DNA from: Ottelia alismoides
Taxonomy: Eukaryota > Streptophyta > Magnoliopsida > Alismatales > Hydrocharitaceae
Assembly (NCBI GenBank): GCA_037367405.1
Contig: JAZKJV010000090.1
Span: forward strand, 248,001 to 312,000
Direction: 5' to 3'
Length of the DNA stretch: 64,000 nt
Below are positions 31,806-43,609 of this stretch, piece by piece. Each line of letters opens with the position of its first letter. Within the stretch, counting starts at the first letter, position 1. The position numbers were made by a program, and so were the translations under genes. The notes beneath the pieces were generated by a model that saw only the letters and a list, made by a program, of their open reading frames with translations, was not told the DNA's origin and did not search any database.

Positions 31806-32836
31806 GTGAGTTGCACTGCAGTGCTTTGATTTACTAATATATGATATTTTCTGTATATCATCGTATGACTGTTTTTGTTCTGATATTTCTCAGAGGTTTA
31901 TACAGTTGCTTTGAATTTATGCGTATACTAATAATAAAAAATTCTTGTTGATTCTCGGATTGCTATATATATTAATATATATTAGCGAGTTTATTAGCTA
32001 TACTGTAAGATATTATATATGGAAAAAACCTAATATTTCTTAGAGGTATATATAGTTGTTTCAGGTTGATGTAAGACCTTATATATGGAAATGCAAATTT
32101 AGTAGTATTTTTCCTAAGCACAGTATAATTATCGGAATTTATTATGTCACTGGAAAAATCTATGCTTGAAAACGAACAGAAACTAAGATTTTATGTTCTG
32201 AATTATTATGTTACTGAAATATTTCTCAGAATGCGTGATATTTGATTTTTTTGGAATTTACTAAGTTACTGCAAGATTTTATAAATGATTTTTTTTAAAA
32301 AAATAGAATATCCTAAACCGTGTTATATGTCTCTGGTTTTATCACGACAGAAAGATTTTATATTTGAAAAAAGAAGATCCCGTTAGTATAATATACACAG
32401 AAATGAAATGAGAAGAGGCTAATATTTTCAGGCATTGATTTATCTTTTATTTTTAATGAATGAGTAATCTGTGAGGTTAGAATGGGTTCGTTATATTTAT
32501 TTTTTTAGAATCTATTAAGTTGCAGCAAGATTAATTTATATGAAAAAACAGCAGTAATATTTCTCAGGCTTCAAAATATAGTTGATATTTGTATTTATTA
32601 CTGCAACATCATATGCATGAAATTGAAAAAAAAAGCAATATTTCTTCAAACCACACAGTAAATATATATATACTTTTTTCAAACTTAAATTATCAGGTTA
32701 ATTTAAGTTCCCAGACATGAAAATGGAAATCAATCCCAATATATCTCAGATCAGTATATAGTTGTTGAATTTCACTTTATTTGCAACATATTACGATTGC
32801 ATTAATTTGTTTTTTTTCTGAAATTTTATGATGCAG
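31806..32836 (+). other. Putative 5' UTR intron of the LSH/G1-like gene
   Basis: A strong donor (CCC followed by GTGAGT) at 31806 and an acceptor after a T-rich tract (ATGATGCAG) at 32836, just before the start codon, frame about 1 kb of A+T-rich DNA. The acceptor is followed by CAGCAG, so tandem acceptor use is possible. The intron contains diverged repeats built around AATATTTCTCAG, TATAGTTG and ACTGCAAGATT. Confidence 0.6.
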
Positions 32837-32856
32837 CAGCAGCTGACTTTTTGGAT

Positions 32857-33384
32857 ATGGATTATGGCCCGGAGAGCCCGAATTCCGAAGGCGGCAGCAG
32901 TGCATCGCCGGCTGCGGGAGGTGCCAGCGGGGGCCCGTCAGCGAGCCGCTACGAGGCGCAGAAGCGGCGAGACTGGAACACATTCGGGCAGTACCTGAGG
33001 AACCACCGGCCACCGCTCTCGCTCGGCCGCTGCAGCGGAGCGCATGTCCTGGAGTTCCTCAGGTACCTCGATCAGTTCGGGAAGACGAAGGTGCACGCGC
33101 AGATGTGCCCCTTCTACGGGCACCCGAACCCTCCTGCCCCGTGCCCCTGCCCAATCAGACAGGCTTGGGGAAGCCTCGATTCCCTCGTAGGTCGCCTCCG
33201 TGCGGCCTACGAGGAGAACGGGGGGAAGCCAGAAGAGAACCCCTTCGGTGCCCGTGCCGTCCGCCTGTATCTCCGTGAGGTCAGGGAGATGCAGGCGAAG
33301 GCACGAGGCATCAGTTACGAGAAGAAGAGGAGGAAGAAGCCATCGGCTGGCGGCGAGAGCTCCGCCGGCGCCAGCACGACTTGA
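32857..33384 (+). CDS. ALOG-domain protein (LSH / G1-like)
   Basis: The 175-residue product is a plant ALOG-domain nuclear protein (LIGHT-DEPENDENT SHORT HYPOCOTYLS / LONG STERILE LEMMA G1 family), which regulates organ boundaries, meristems and floral organs as a DNA-binding transcription regulator. Residues about 30-155 form the ALOG domain: [37 protein letters not shown], a Cys/His zinc-ribbon-like insert ([17 protein letters not shown]), [19 protein letters not shown], and [23 protein letters not shown] nuclear localisation signal (KKRRKKP) follows at about 158. The short Ser/Gly/Ala-rich flanks are typical; the length matches the smaller family members. I chose ATG at 32857 because the frame upstream has no other ATG before the acceptor at 32836. 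All conserved blocks are intact and the coding DNA is GC-rich. Which paralogue it is cannot be told. AATAAA at 33402 and at about 33549 are candidate poly(A) signals. Confidence 0.95.
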   Translation: MDYGPESPNSEGGSSASPAAGGASGGPSASRYEAQKRRDWNTFGQYLRNHRPPLSLGRCSGAHVLEFLRYLDQFGKTKVHAQMCPFYGHPNPPAPCPCPIRQAWGSLDSLVGRLRAAYEENGGKPEENPFGARAVRLYLREVREMQAKARGISYEKKRRKKPSAGGESSAGASTT

Positions 33385-34780
33385 ATTGCCGATCAAGCAC
33401 CAATAAATCTACCATCTCGAGAGCTAAGATCCACTGCCACCAATATATCTATATGTATGTAGATTCATATATATAAATTCGCTGTAGTCTTCATGTGATT
33501 GGTATCTTTTGTGTTCTTGTTTGGTACTATATTAATTGCTATTTAATGGAATAAACAGTAATCTTTCGATTTTTTCTTTATTTCGCCGCGAACTTTTTTT
33601 TTCAACTGTTAGTTAGTAATCATGCAATAGTAGTTGCAAATTAGTAATGCATGTGTTCCGTATTAACTACGTAATTAGAACTGCGCAAGTCGGATTATTA
33701 ATTTATATATTTAAGTAAAGCTGTGGCTGCAACAGTCGCCTCCATTTTTTAATTTTTGTTACTTTTCTTTAGCAATTTGGATGGTATGATTAGTGGATGA
33801 TGACCTTGTTGTTGATGCCCTATTTCTTCTCTAATTTCATCTGCAGATATACGTTTTTCTTACTTGTATCTATTCTATTTGATATTTCACTCAAATTCTG
33901 ATGAAATTACACGTACTCGTCATCCATAAAGAAAATGAAAGTGAGAAAACAAGGACTTCAACAGGATGATAGTGTGTTATAATTAAATTTGCAAACGAAA
34001 TGATCAGAAAGAAATGGAAATTGACAAGAAAAAAAGATAAAATAGGAGAAAAACTTGGTAAAAATATGAAGGGTTCATGTCTTTTATCTTCCCTCGATGA
34101 TAATCGTTGGTCAAATAAAAAATAATTGTAATACTTTCTTTTTTTTCTTCATTATTTTATTTATGGTGGTTATCATTTTCAGTCCAAATGATAGACATGT
34201 TAGTAGGGTGAGTCTCCTAGATAACACCAAGAAATTAGAAAACGTCATTATGATCGTATTTCATGCAACTTGTTCTTGTGTATTGTGTATACTAATCTTA
34301 ATAAAACACATGTAAATACTCGCTAATAGCACATTTATGTAAATATACATCCTAAGTGATTATAGGGGTTCGACTTTCTAACTGTACTCAGCTTCATGAG
34401 GTATGATCGAGTGAGGAATGATAGAGGCCTATCACAATGAAAAGAGGTAGGAGCGACACGATATGGTGCTCATCTCATTGAGGTGGTGCCGATTCTCTTA
34501 GCTTGCTCGCAATCTTGTCAGTCATTCTCGACCTTCTTTCACAGATTGTCCATCAGAGAAGAAGGTTTAGTCTAGACAGTGAGCATTTCATAGTCAGTGA
34601 TTGGTAACCACTGCTCCCATCCATTTACTTATGAACCTAATAACACAGTTAAATACTCGCTTATTAGAACATAAAAATACATGAAAAATGAGCAGAGAAG
34701 AAGATCCAAAAAAGAACATGCAAAAGCAAGATTGTACACACACATAGATCGTAGAAATAAAAAAAAATACACACACGTAG
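33385..34780 (+). other. 3' UTR and downstream flank
   Basis: The first 170 bp likely hold the 3' UTR with two AATAAA motifs. The rest is A+T-rich without a supported gene. Confidence 0.5.
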
Positions 34781-37484
34781 ATTTTCTTTTCTTAAAAATA
34801 ATTCCTTTGATTATATTATTCTCTATAACATATTTTTAAAGGTATTTTATCCTATATTATGATTTATTAAAAATAAAAATAAAACAAATATTCTCTGTTT
34901 GATTTATAAAATACCAAAAAAAATATAAATAAACATTTTCAAAAATTTCTAAAAAATATATCTTGTTTATCTATTCATTTTACAACTCCACTAAAAATAG
35001 AAAAGGATAATACATAAAAATTAAAAAGCTCCAAAATCAAGTATAAAATATTAAAAATTCCTAAGAATCCCAAAAATACATATCTTAAATTCATGGATTT
35101 TATTTATGTTATTATATATGTATATATATATATATTAAAATTGATTTGAAGAAATTTGGACTTAATTTGTTATTTTTAATCTTCATTCTATTTCGATCAA
35201 TTATTAAATCTCTGATTAGGGATATTTTTCACTGTAAAATATATAAAAATTTGAAAAAAATCCCAAAAAATCACAACAAATGTAGAAAAATATTTAAAAA
35301 CCAAAAATATTTATTTCATGTATATTGAATATTTTTATTAGCATTTATAATTACATTGGCTTATATTTTATATATAGTCTTATATATATATTATATTATA
35401 CATTTAAAAGAAAAGGATATTAAAAATTCGAAAATATAAAAAGAAAATTAAAAATAGAAAATTAAAATCAATTTAAAAAGTAAAAAAACAAAAAAATTAA
35501 AAAATATATAGATTTTAAAACCAACAAAAACCATAAGATGGCTAGGTTTTTGAGAAAACAAATTCTTGGGATTGATTTTTATATTTCTCCTTGCTCTCCA
35601 CCCTTGTTTCATGTGTTTGACCCCTACTTTCTTGTCACTATACATCTTTAGTGGGGTATATAAACTTTGATTCACACTTGCCAAGCTTGATTTCTTTATT
35701 GTGTGGGTTTATTGTCCATTGAATTCAATAATTTAGTAGTCATCACAGGGACTAGGTCCTCGCCCAATGAGGCTCATTTTAGACACCTTGATTTTTGCAG
35801 TCATCATAGGGTTAAACCTCCAAGAAGCAAACAGAGAGACAAGAAAATTTGATAAAAAAGGCAATAATTGTTTTTCTATTTTTGTAGGTACTTTTTATTT
35901 TTGTGGGTTTTAAATTATTTATTTTTTGGATTTTTAATTTATACATTTTTATTTTGTTCTTTATTTTATGTTTTTAATTGGTTTTATATATGCTAGTTTT
36001 TACTCTTACTTTTTAAAATATGGAATAGAGATAAGAAGATATAAATAATATGTAATATATATACCAGATACATAGGACATAAAAAATTATATAAAATATA
36101 GAAAAATTAGAAAATGCCCTAAGTACAATCCTTTTTTTAAGGTTTTAAAAATATATAGGGTATTTTTAACAATATTATTATAGTTATATATAGCTATATA
36201 TAACGCCATGCTAGTATATGTATATATAAATATAGTTATAAATATTCAAAATAAGGAAAATAATATACTTTTTCTTTTTTTATATTTTGTTCTATTTTTG
36301 GGATTTTTCTTTTAATTTTTGCTATTTTTGTATTTTCAACTGAATAAAAATGGCAAACAGTGAACAAAATTACAAGATCAAATTGTTTGGAATTTAAATA
36401 TATGTAATTACCTCAAACCTTAACAAAACTATTTTTAATATTTAGTGTTTAATATAAAAAGGATACAGAAACATAAAATGGTATTTTTGTATTCTTCAAG
36501 AATTTTTAATAACTTTTATATGATTTTTAATTTTTAGTGTTTTTCTTTTGAGATTTTTAGTGATTTTTGGTATGGAGTTACAAAAACACAAATAAATAAT
36601 ACATATTTTGGAATTGTTAAAGTTTATTTTATAATTTTCATGTATTTTTAAATGCAAACATGAAATAAAGGCAATGTTTTTGTATTTTGAAAACTAGGAA
36701 AATAATTTTAAGTGGCTCAAGAAAAATACATGTGATTTAGACTACTTCCATGCACTTAAAGTGATTTCTTTTACAAATTTTGATGTATAATAATATCCTT
36801 AATGATCAAAATACAAGAAAAAAAAAATTAAAATGCTGGTAGAGTCCTAAACGTAATTTAAAGAAGCATTCCACAACCCAAATTAAAGTCCAACGGAAAA
36901 GGCACGAAATTGTCTGAATATTCAATTAATACTATGCTGACTTGGGTATAAATGTAATATCTATGATGTTATAGGGCATACATGTAATTTATCCAATAAG
37001 TTTTACACTCAATTAAAAAGTTCCCAGGCTAAATAATAACAAATCCCTCAAGGGGATCCCTGCAAAATGCCTGCCCCCTCACGTGTATGCATATGTGTGG
37101 TGACGTGGCGAGGGACTTAAACACAATTAAGAGAAGTACATGGGCCAGCTTGCAAATATTTTAAAAGTTTTTAAAATGTAACCTGAAAATTTTGGACTAA
37201 AAATACAAAATCAGGATGATATAATGCAAAAGTACTACCCCCGAAGGCGTACGGGCAGGCAGTCTAGTTCTTTTCTCTTAAACACGTGTCCTCTCCTTGA
37301 TGCACGATGCTGGTTCGCTGATGGGTGGCTAGGATTAGATCTTGGAAGTTGATCGGAAGTCTGTAGGTGCTCGAATCTGACGGCTCTGGACAAAACTGGA
37401 GCTCCTCCTCGATCGGACGGCTACTGCTCTCCTTGAAAACCTACGACTAATTTTTCTTCTGAATCTCCTCTTTTTATTTCCTTT
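34781..37484. other. A+T-rich repeat DNA, probably remnants of a reverse-oriented Athila-like LTR
   Basis: The stretch is extremely A+T-rich with phrases such as AAAATTTGAAAAA. From about 36890 it shows GGGTATAAATGTAATAT, CACGTG and GATCGGACGGCT words like those in the reverse-oriented LTRs at 52.5-53.3 kb. Borders cannot be set. No gene is seen. Confidence 0.4.
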
Positions 37485-37489
37485 GTATT

Positions 37490-40400
37490 TGATGAATACC
37501 CATTCATCACTCTTTATTCTTATATTTTAGCTACAAAAACCTATGCAAATGCATGTAGATATGTGTAAATAGGAATAATTAGCAAAAGCATGCATCTTGT
37601 AAAAACATATAATTAGCATGTTTTTGTGCAAAAATAAAAGAATAAAGATGAAAAAGAAAAAGAGGGAAATATTTAGAATAAATATTGAGCAACCTAACCC
37701 AAGGGAGGGCTCAGCATGGGCCTGACCGCATAAAAATCAAAGTAGAGGGAGATAGGGGCTCTAGTGTAAATACTTATGTAAATAAAGAAAACTATATTTT
37801 CCTCGCCCAAAAATATGCTTGTACATATTTTGTATATATTTAGAAACTCTTAAAAACAAAATAAAAATCTAAAAATCAAAAATGCAAAAAAAACACCCTT
37901 CCACCATGTGCATAGACCATTATCCTTTATTTATTTAACCCTATAAATAAATGTATTTATTTTCAAAACTTTTTGTGAATATTCTATGGTATATTTTGTA
38001 AATAAAATAAATAAAAAGAAACACAACAAAAATCAAATAAAAATAACAAAAATTAAAATTACAAAAACATATTGTACATATGCCATGTACATAGTTGTAT
38101 ATATCTATTTATTTCACCTATGTGTATAAATAATAAAAATAAAATAAAAATACCCTTTTATTCCTAATTTTATTCTATAAATAAATAAAATATAAAATAG
38201 GAATAAAATTGTACAAAAATAATAATTAAAAATTAAAAATCAAAAACCCTATATTGTACATATACCTATGTATAGCTATATATTGTAAATACCTTATTTT
38301 TATTTTGAAAACTAATTAAAAATCACAAAAAATAGAAAAAAATTAAAACAAAAATAATTCATGTTTTGAGTTTTAATTAAATCGGCCATTTGTTATTTTT
38401 AATTCAATTTCTAAATCTTTTCTGACGGGGCTGATTCCCATTGGTCCACGGGGGTTGTTGACCGCCCGGTCAACTCCCCCCTGTGGACCACTTCCCACGG
38501 GTCTGGTTCGCAGATCCGACTTCCTCCATTTATTCCCGCCAGACCCGATCACCATTTAGCCTAACCCAGGGTCCTAATTACTCCCCAGGTATCCGGGAAT
38601 CTCGCCCGACATTGTCCCTAGGGATCCGTGCTCAATCGAGCCGGACCCGAGCCCTTCTTCCCGGACCTGCACCCATATAAAATCCCAGCTCCGCCGCATT
38701 CATTTGTTATCTTTGGCTCTCCACTCTCACTCCCGTGACCTCCATAGCGATCCCTGAGGTGACATCTCGCGATTGCCCTTGTAGCAGTGAGGAGGAGGTG
38801 GCCGGACCACTGATCCGGCGACGTTGCGCCGCCGTGCTCCGCCCCGTGCAGGAGCTCGAGCCTCAGGCCTTGGCGACCTTCGAGGCAACGACCAGGAGCT
38901 TCCTAAGCTTCAGCACAGCCTTCCACTCCACCCAGGTAGCATTCTAGCTCGCCTATTTAGCTTAATTTCTTGTTTCCCCCAAATTGTAGTTCTGTCGAGT
39001 TCCTTTGATTCCAACCATATCGCGTATCTTCTCGATCATCGGAACGCACAGTCACCTTCGCCTTTCCTCCACGCACCTTCTCCGCCCCTTCGTTCAACCC
39101 AGCTCGCACAGGAGCTGGGGTTCGAGCTCCACCGTCCTCCGCTCGCCGGAGCTCGCTCGCCCCGACCCACAGCGCACCTTCACCCCACCTAACCGGGTCG
39201 AGGCACTTTGCCCTCGACCCGCGAAGCTCTTGAGCTACTTTGCAGGTCAAGAGGAGGCCATCTGAGGCCTCCCCACATCCAGGCTAGGAGCTCCCCTCCG
39301 TCGACCTCGCCGGAGCCCCTCCAGGGCTCGGCTGGACCATCGGAGGGCACCACCAGCTGCGGGACGACATCGCCGACCTTCTCTGATCTTCAGAGGCAGC
39401 TGAGGAGGACCACAGTACGCGCACGAGGCCGGCGAAGCTCGCCGGCTGAGTGTTCTTCCAGTATCCTCCACCGCCGTCCGATCGCCCGCAAGCTCCAGGT
39501 TTCATCTTGATCGTCCATCCACGAAGGAGCAGCCACCGCCCGATCATCCAGAGGGGCGATCTGGACCGTTAGAGCAGAGGAGAGAACCACCAGCACCCGA
39601 GGCCGTTCGATCACCCACGTGTCCTCCTCTGCGCCGTCGATCAGGCTCACGTGCGGACGCAGAGAAGCACCAGCCATCCGAGACCGTCAGATCAGCTACG
39701 TGGCACTCATCCAGCCGTCGACGTAATAAAGGGGTAAATTACCTTAGGCCCCCTCTTAGTTTCTGTTTTACGTGTCAGTCCTGTAAATATTTTAGGAGTT
39801 TTATTTACGTAGGGTTAATTGCACATTGGACCTCGTGCTTGTTAATGCTTGCACTTATGCCCCTGTATGTGTGAGCCACGTGCTTCGTCACGTGTAGTTT
39901 TGGTTTAATTGCAACTATTATTCTGTAGTTCTGGGTGCTTTATGAATGAATAGAAACTTTCTGGTATTTGCACTTATGCCCCTGTGAACGTTTTATTTCC
40001 GCATGTGCGCCTTTTAGTGGGTTATTTGCAACATAGCCCCTGTACTTTTTGGTACGAATTACCAAAAGATCCTAGGACTTGTTTTTATTACCAGAAGGTC
40101 CCTGAGTGCCCCAGGCACGCGCCACGCGCGTGACTTGCTGGGAAAATTGCACCTGGACCCCAGATCTTCGGGTATTTGCATTTAAGTCCTTGTGCACAGT
40201 GCCCCCTTGTTATTTTTGAATAAAATATCAAATCACCTCCAAATTCGATGAAAATTTGACACATGGCTCCTGCCATGTTGTAGGATTTTTGAGAATTTTG
40301 GAGGACATTTTTGAGTTTATTTGTTATCTTTAAAAATTCAAAAACATCTATTTTTGGCACTGTTTCACTTGAAAAATCACAAAAAAATATTAAAACCCCC

Positions 40401-41155
40401 CTAAAAATTCTATAAAAATTAGATACTGTTTCTTGTGTGTTGCTTGATTTTCTAGCCAATTTTGGCTATTTTTCATTGCTTAAAAACCCTAAAAATTCAA
40501 AAACACCTAAAAACTCATAAAAATCATATTAAATAATCTAAAAACCCAAAAACAATAATTTTGGTGCTCAAATTTTCCTTGTTTTCTCTAGTATACAGGA
40601 AAATTACCTCCAGGCCCTCTTGAGATCCTTAGATATTTTATCTTTGGATTTTGGGGCCTGGCTGGACAGTACCTTGTCTTTTTAGCACTGTTTTATTTTT
40701 AGAAAATAAAATACACCTCAGAAAATTATCAAAAATTCACCAAAAACACTTAAAAACCCAAAAAACATAAAAACATTTTTTCTTGAATTTTTGCTTGATT
40801 TTTGATGCTTTAAATAAATTGATAAAGTGTGATTGCTTTTAGTCTTTTTCATTTTCTTCACATATTAAAAATCCAAAAAATTTTAAAAATAATTAAAAAC
40901 CACTAAAAATGTTTTCCCTTTTTCTTTGATTCTTCGACTACTTCGTAGGCTTTTTAAGCCAATCCGTGCTCCTTGTGTTCGACCCTGGGTGCTATACCAG
41001 GTAAATCTCATAGCAGGACCGCTTCTGTATGTTTGATTAATTTTACATGTTTTGAGTGGTTGATTTTTCTTGATATACCTTTCCTCTGAGATCCGGGTCG
41101 CAACGACCCTTGTCTTATTACCTTCACCCGGGTCTTCGAGATTTTTAGGTTATCA
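37490..41155 (+). mobile_element. Athila-family solo LTR, about 3.67 kb
   Basis: It starts TGATGAATACCCATTCATCA and ends GGTTATCA. A 5-bp target duplication GTATT lies at 37485-37489 and 41156-41160. The same sequence recurs at 41460, in reverse at 43610-45550, 46657-55220 and 58469-61232. A+T-rich outer parts enclose a GC-rich core (about 38460-39720) with a TATA box at 38676-38682. No gene is encoded; open frames in the GC-rich core are not conserved between copies. Confidence 0.9.
38936..39245 (+). other. Candidate 310-bp intron inside the Athila LTR
   Basis: A donor-like CACCCAG/GTAGC at 38935/38936 and an acceptor TTTGCAG at 39245 lie downstream of the TATA box. The reverse LTRs have the same signals exactly 310 bp apart (53475-53784 and 60379-60688). 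Splicing is inferred from conserved sites only. Confidence 0.5.
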
Positions 41156-41160
41156 GTATT

Positions 41161-41459
41161 ATCCTAATTTGTCTTCTCAAATTCATCACCTCTTTGTATT
41201 TCCATTCTGATTATCATCGCCATTACAAATCCCATTTGTTGCTTGTTTTTACTTCATGATCTATCACCTCTGGTCACATATGGCAGCCGAAGCCTAATCA
41301 TTGTACTATCTCCCTTCGCATGTTAATCATGGTCATTGCTTATCTTCAACTTTGGACCGAGGACCTTCGCCTCGAACCAATCCACCATTTGTTGGCCTTC
41401 AGGATGTGAATCAAAGGATGCATCACTGATCCAATCCTCGATCAATGAACTTTGGTGAA
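41161..41459. other. Spacer between the solo LTR and the next Athila element
   Basis: About 300 bp of moderate-GC DNA with no recognised gene or repeat. Before the solo LTR inserted it was joined to the DNA left of 37485. Confidence 0.5.
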
Positions 41460-43064
41460 GTGATGAATGCCCATTCATCACTCTTTATTCTTATATTTTA
41501 GCTACAAAAACCTTTGCAAATGCACGTATATTCATGTAAATACAAATAATTATCAAAAGCATGCATTGTATAAAGTTTAATAATTAGCATGTTTTTGTGC
41601 AAAAATAAAAAAAAAGAGTAAAAAAAAAAGAGGGAAATATTTAGAATAAATATTGAGCAACCTAACCCAAGGGAGGGCTCAGCATGGGCCTGACCGCATA
41701 AAAATCAAAGTTGAGGGAGATAGGGGCTCATGTGTGTAAATATTTATGTAAATAAAAATAAAAGTATTTTCCGCACAAAAATAGACTCAAAATGGCTTGT
41801 AAATACTTATATATATATATATATATCTAAATATAAAATCAAGATAAAAATATAAAAATTAAAAAAAAGGAAAACAAAAAAAACATCACTCATGTACATA
41901 GTCACCTTGTATATAGTCCACTCATCCCTATTTATTTAGCTTTATAAATAAATAAAATTAATTTCCAAAAGTTTTGTAAATATTCTACATTATATAGTGT
42001 AAATAAATAAAATAAATTAAAACAAAAACAAAATAAAAATAACAAAATTAAAAATAATATATATATATATATACTATTGTAAATATACCATGTATATAAA
42101 TGTACATATGTATTTATTTCACCTATGTGTATAAATAATAAAAAGAAAATAAAAATGTCTTTTTATTCCTCATTCTATAATATAAATAAATAAAATATAA
42201 AATGGGAATAAAATTGTATAAAAATAACAAATTAAAAATCAAATTAAAAATCCCATATATTGTATATATACCTATGTATAACCCTATTATGTACATACCT
42301 TATTTTTACTTTGAAAATTTAATTAAAAATCACTAAAAAATAGAAAAAATAAAACAAAAATATTTCATGTTTTGACTTTTTAATAATTCGGCCATTTGGT
42401 ATTTTTAATTTAATTTTCAAATCTTGTCCACGTGGCCTTCACCCATTGGCCCTGGGGATTGTTGACCGCCCGGTCAACTGCCCCCCCACAGGACCACTTT
42501 CCACGGGTTTGGTGCCCAACCCGGTTTTCTCCCTAATTTCGCACCTAAACCCGATACCCTATCACCTAAACCCCGGGTCCGAATCGTTCATGGTATACCC
42601 GAGACCCTCGCCGGAGCCTCCACCTCGAGATCCGCGCTCCAGAATGCCCTACCCGCGCTCGTCTTCCCGGACCCTTCAGCGTATATAGCTCCTGCTCCGC
42701 CTCCTTCATTCCTATCTTTGGCCATTCGTTCCACCCCCTAGTGAGCTCCATCGCATCGGCGAGAGTGACAGCTCGTCCCCCGTGGTGTCGTAGCGAGGAG
42801 AGGGAGCGGATTCCACTGATCCGGCGAGTAGCACCGCCGTGATCTGCCCTGAGCTGGAGCTCGAGCCTCAGGAGACGCTCCTCGAGGCAACGACCCAGAG
42901 CATCGCCTGCTCATCCCCAGTCTCATCGTCCACCCAGGTAGCCCTGTTAGTCTTTTCTTTTCGCTAATTTTAGATTGTCCCCAAATCGCTCCGCCGTCGC
43001 ATTTCGAGCTCCTCCGTCCCCACCTTCGCCGGAGCTCGCCCATCTCGACCCTCCGATCACCTAA
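41460..43064 (+). repeat. Athila 5' LTR, first part
   Basis: It starts TGATGAATGCCCATTCATCA and follows the solo LTR at 37490 closely, including the GC-rich core, a TATATAGC box near 42681 and the donor-like CACCCAG/GTAGC at 42937/42938. Similarity breaks off at CACCTAA (43058-43064). A deletion relative to the solo LTR lies just before. Confidence 0.85.
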
Positions 43065-43606
43065 TTAAGTGTGGGGATCCACTAATTACGGCACACTCAA
43101 GCAGAAAATCCTAAATCTAGGGGCTCGAGAAAAACCGCTGAAAACCGTAAAAGGCAGCTAAAAAGCTAAAACCACGAAAAACCGCGAAAAATCTAAACTA
43201 GTCTAAGGGGTCCCCCGAGCACACCGGTGCTCGGCGAAACAGACCCCGGAAGTTCAAGTCTCTGAGTGTACCTGTATTATTACAATAGTTCAAATGTCAC
43301 TGGAAATAAAACTAATCTAAACTACACTACTCTCACGGCTATCCCGCGGCTCCCGCACTCCTGCCTGCTCCTCGCGCTCTCCTGCGGCTCTGTGAAGAAG
43401 AGAGGCGCGTCCGGTTCTCGCGGTTGCGTCGGCTTCCGAAGAAGCCGCCTCGATCCTCGGGCCCTCGCAAGAAAACAAACAAAAGTGGTCAGTCCAGATA
43501 AATGTATAAACAAGTTGAATGTATATACAAAAATACGTACAAAAAGCCGCGAAAAGAAAACCGCGGAAAAACGACTACTAAGCCGTGCTCCCCGGCAACA
43601 GCGCCA
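43065..43606 (-). other. Athila leader segment, inverted
   Basis: On the minus strand this stretch starts with the primer-binding site and is non-coding. It has no similarity to the LTRs. It appears to be the untranslated leader of the element now in reverse orientation. Confidence 0.65.
43589..43606 (-). other. Primer-binding site, tRNA-Asp type
   Basis: Minus strand TGGCGCTGTTGCCGGGGA, one base different from the well-known tRNA-Asp-complementary site of many plant gypsy elements (TGGCGCCGTTGCCGGGGA). It lies 3 bases from the LTR end at 43610, which fixes that LTR end as ...CTCATCA. Confidence 0.88.
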
Positions 43607-43609
43607 TTC

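Noticed and set aside
38824..39677. Overlapping open frames in the GC-rich core of the Athila LTR
   Set aside because: They are not conserved between the LTR copies at 42.6, 45.2, 53.5 and 60.4 kb and lie in non-coding LTR.
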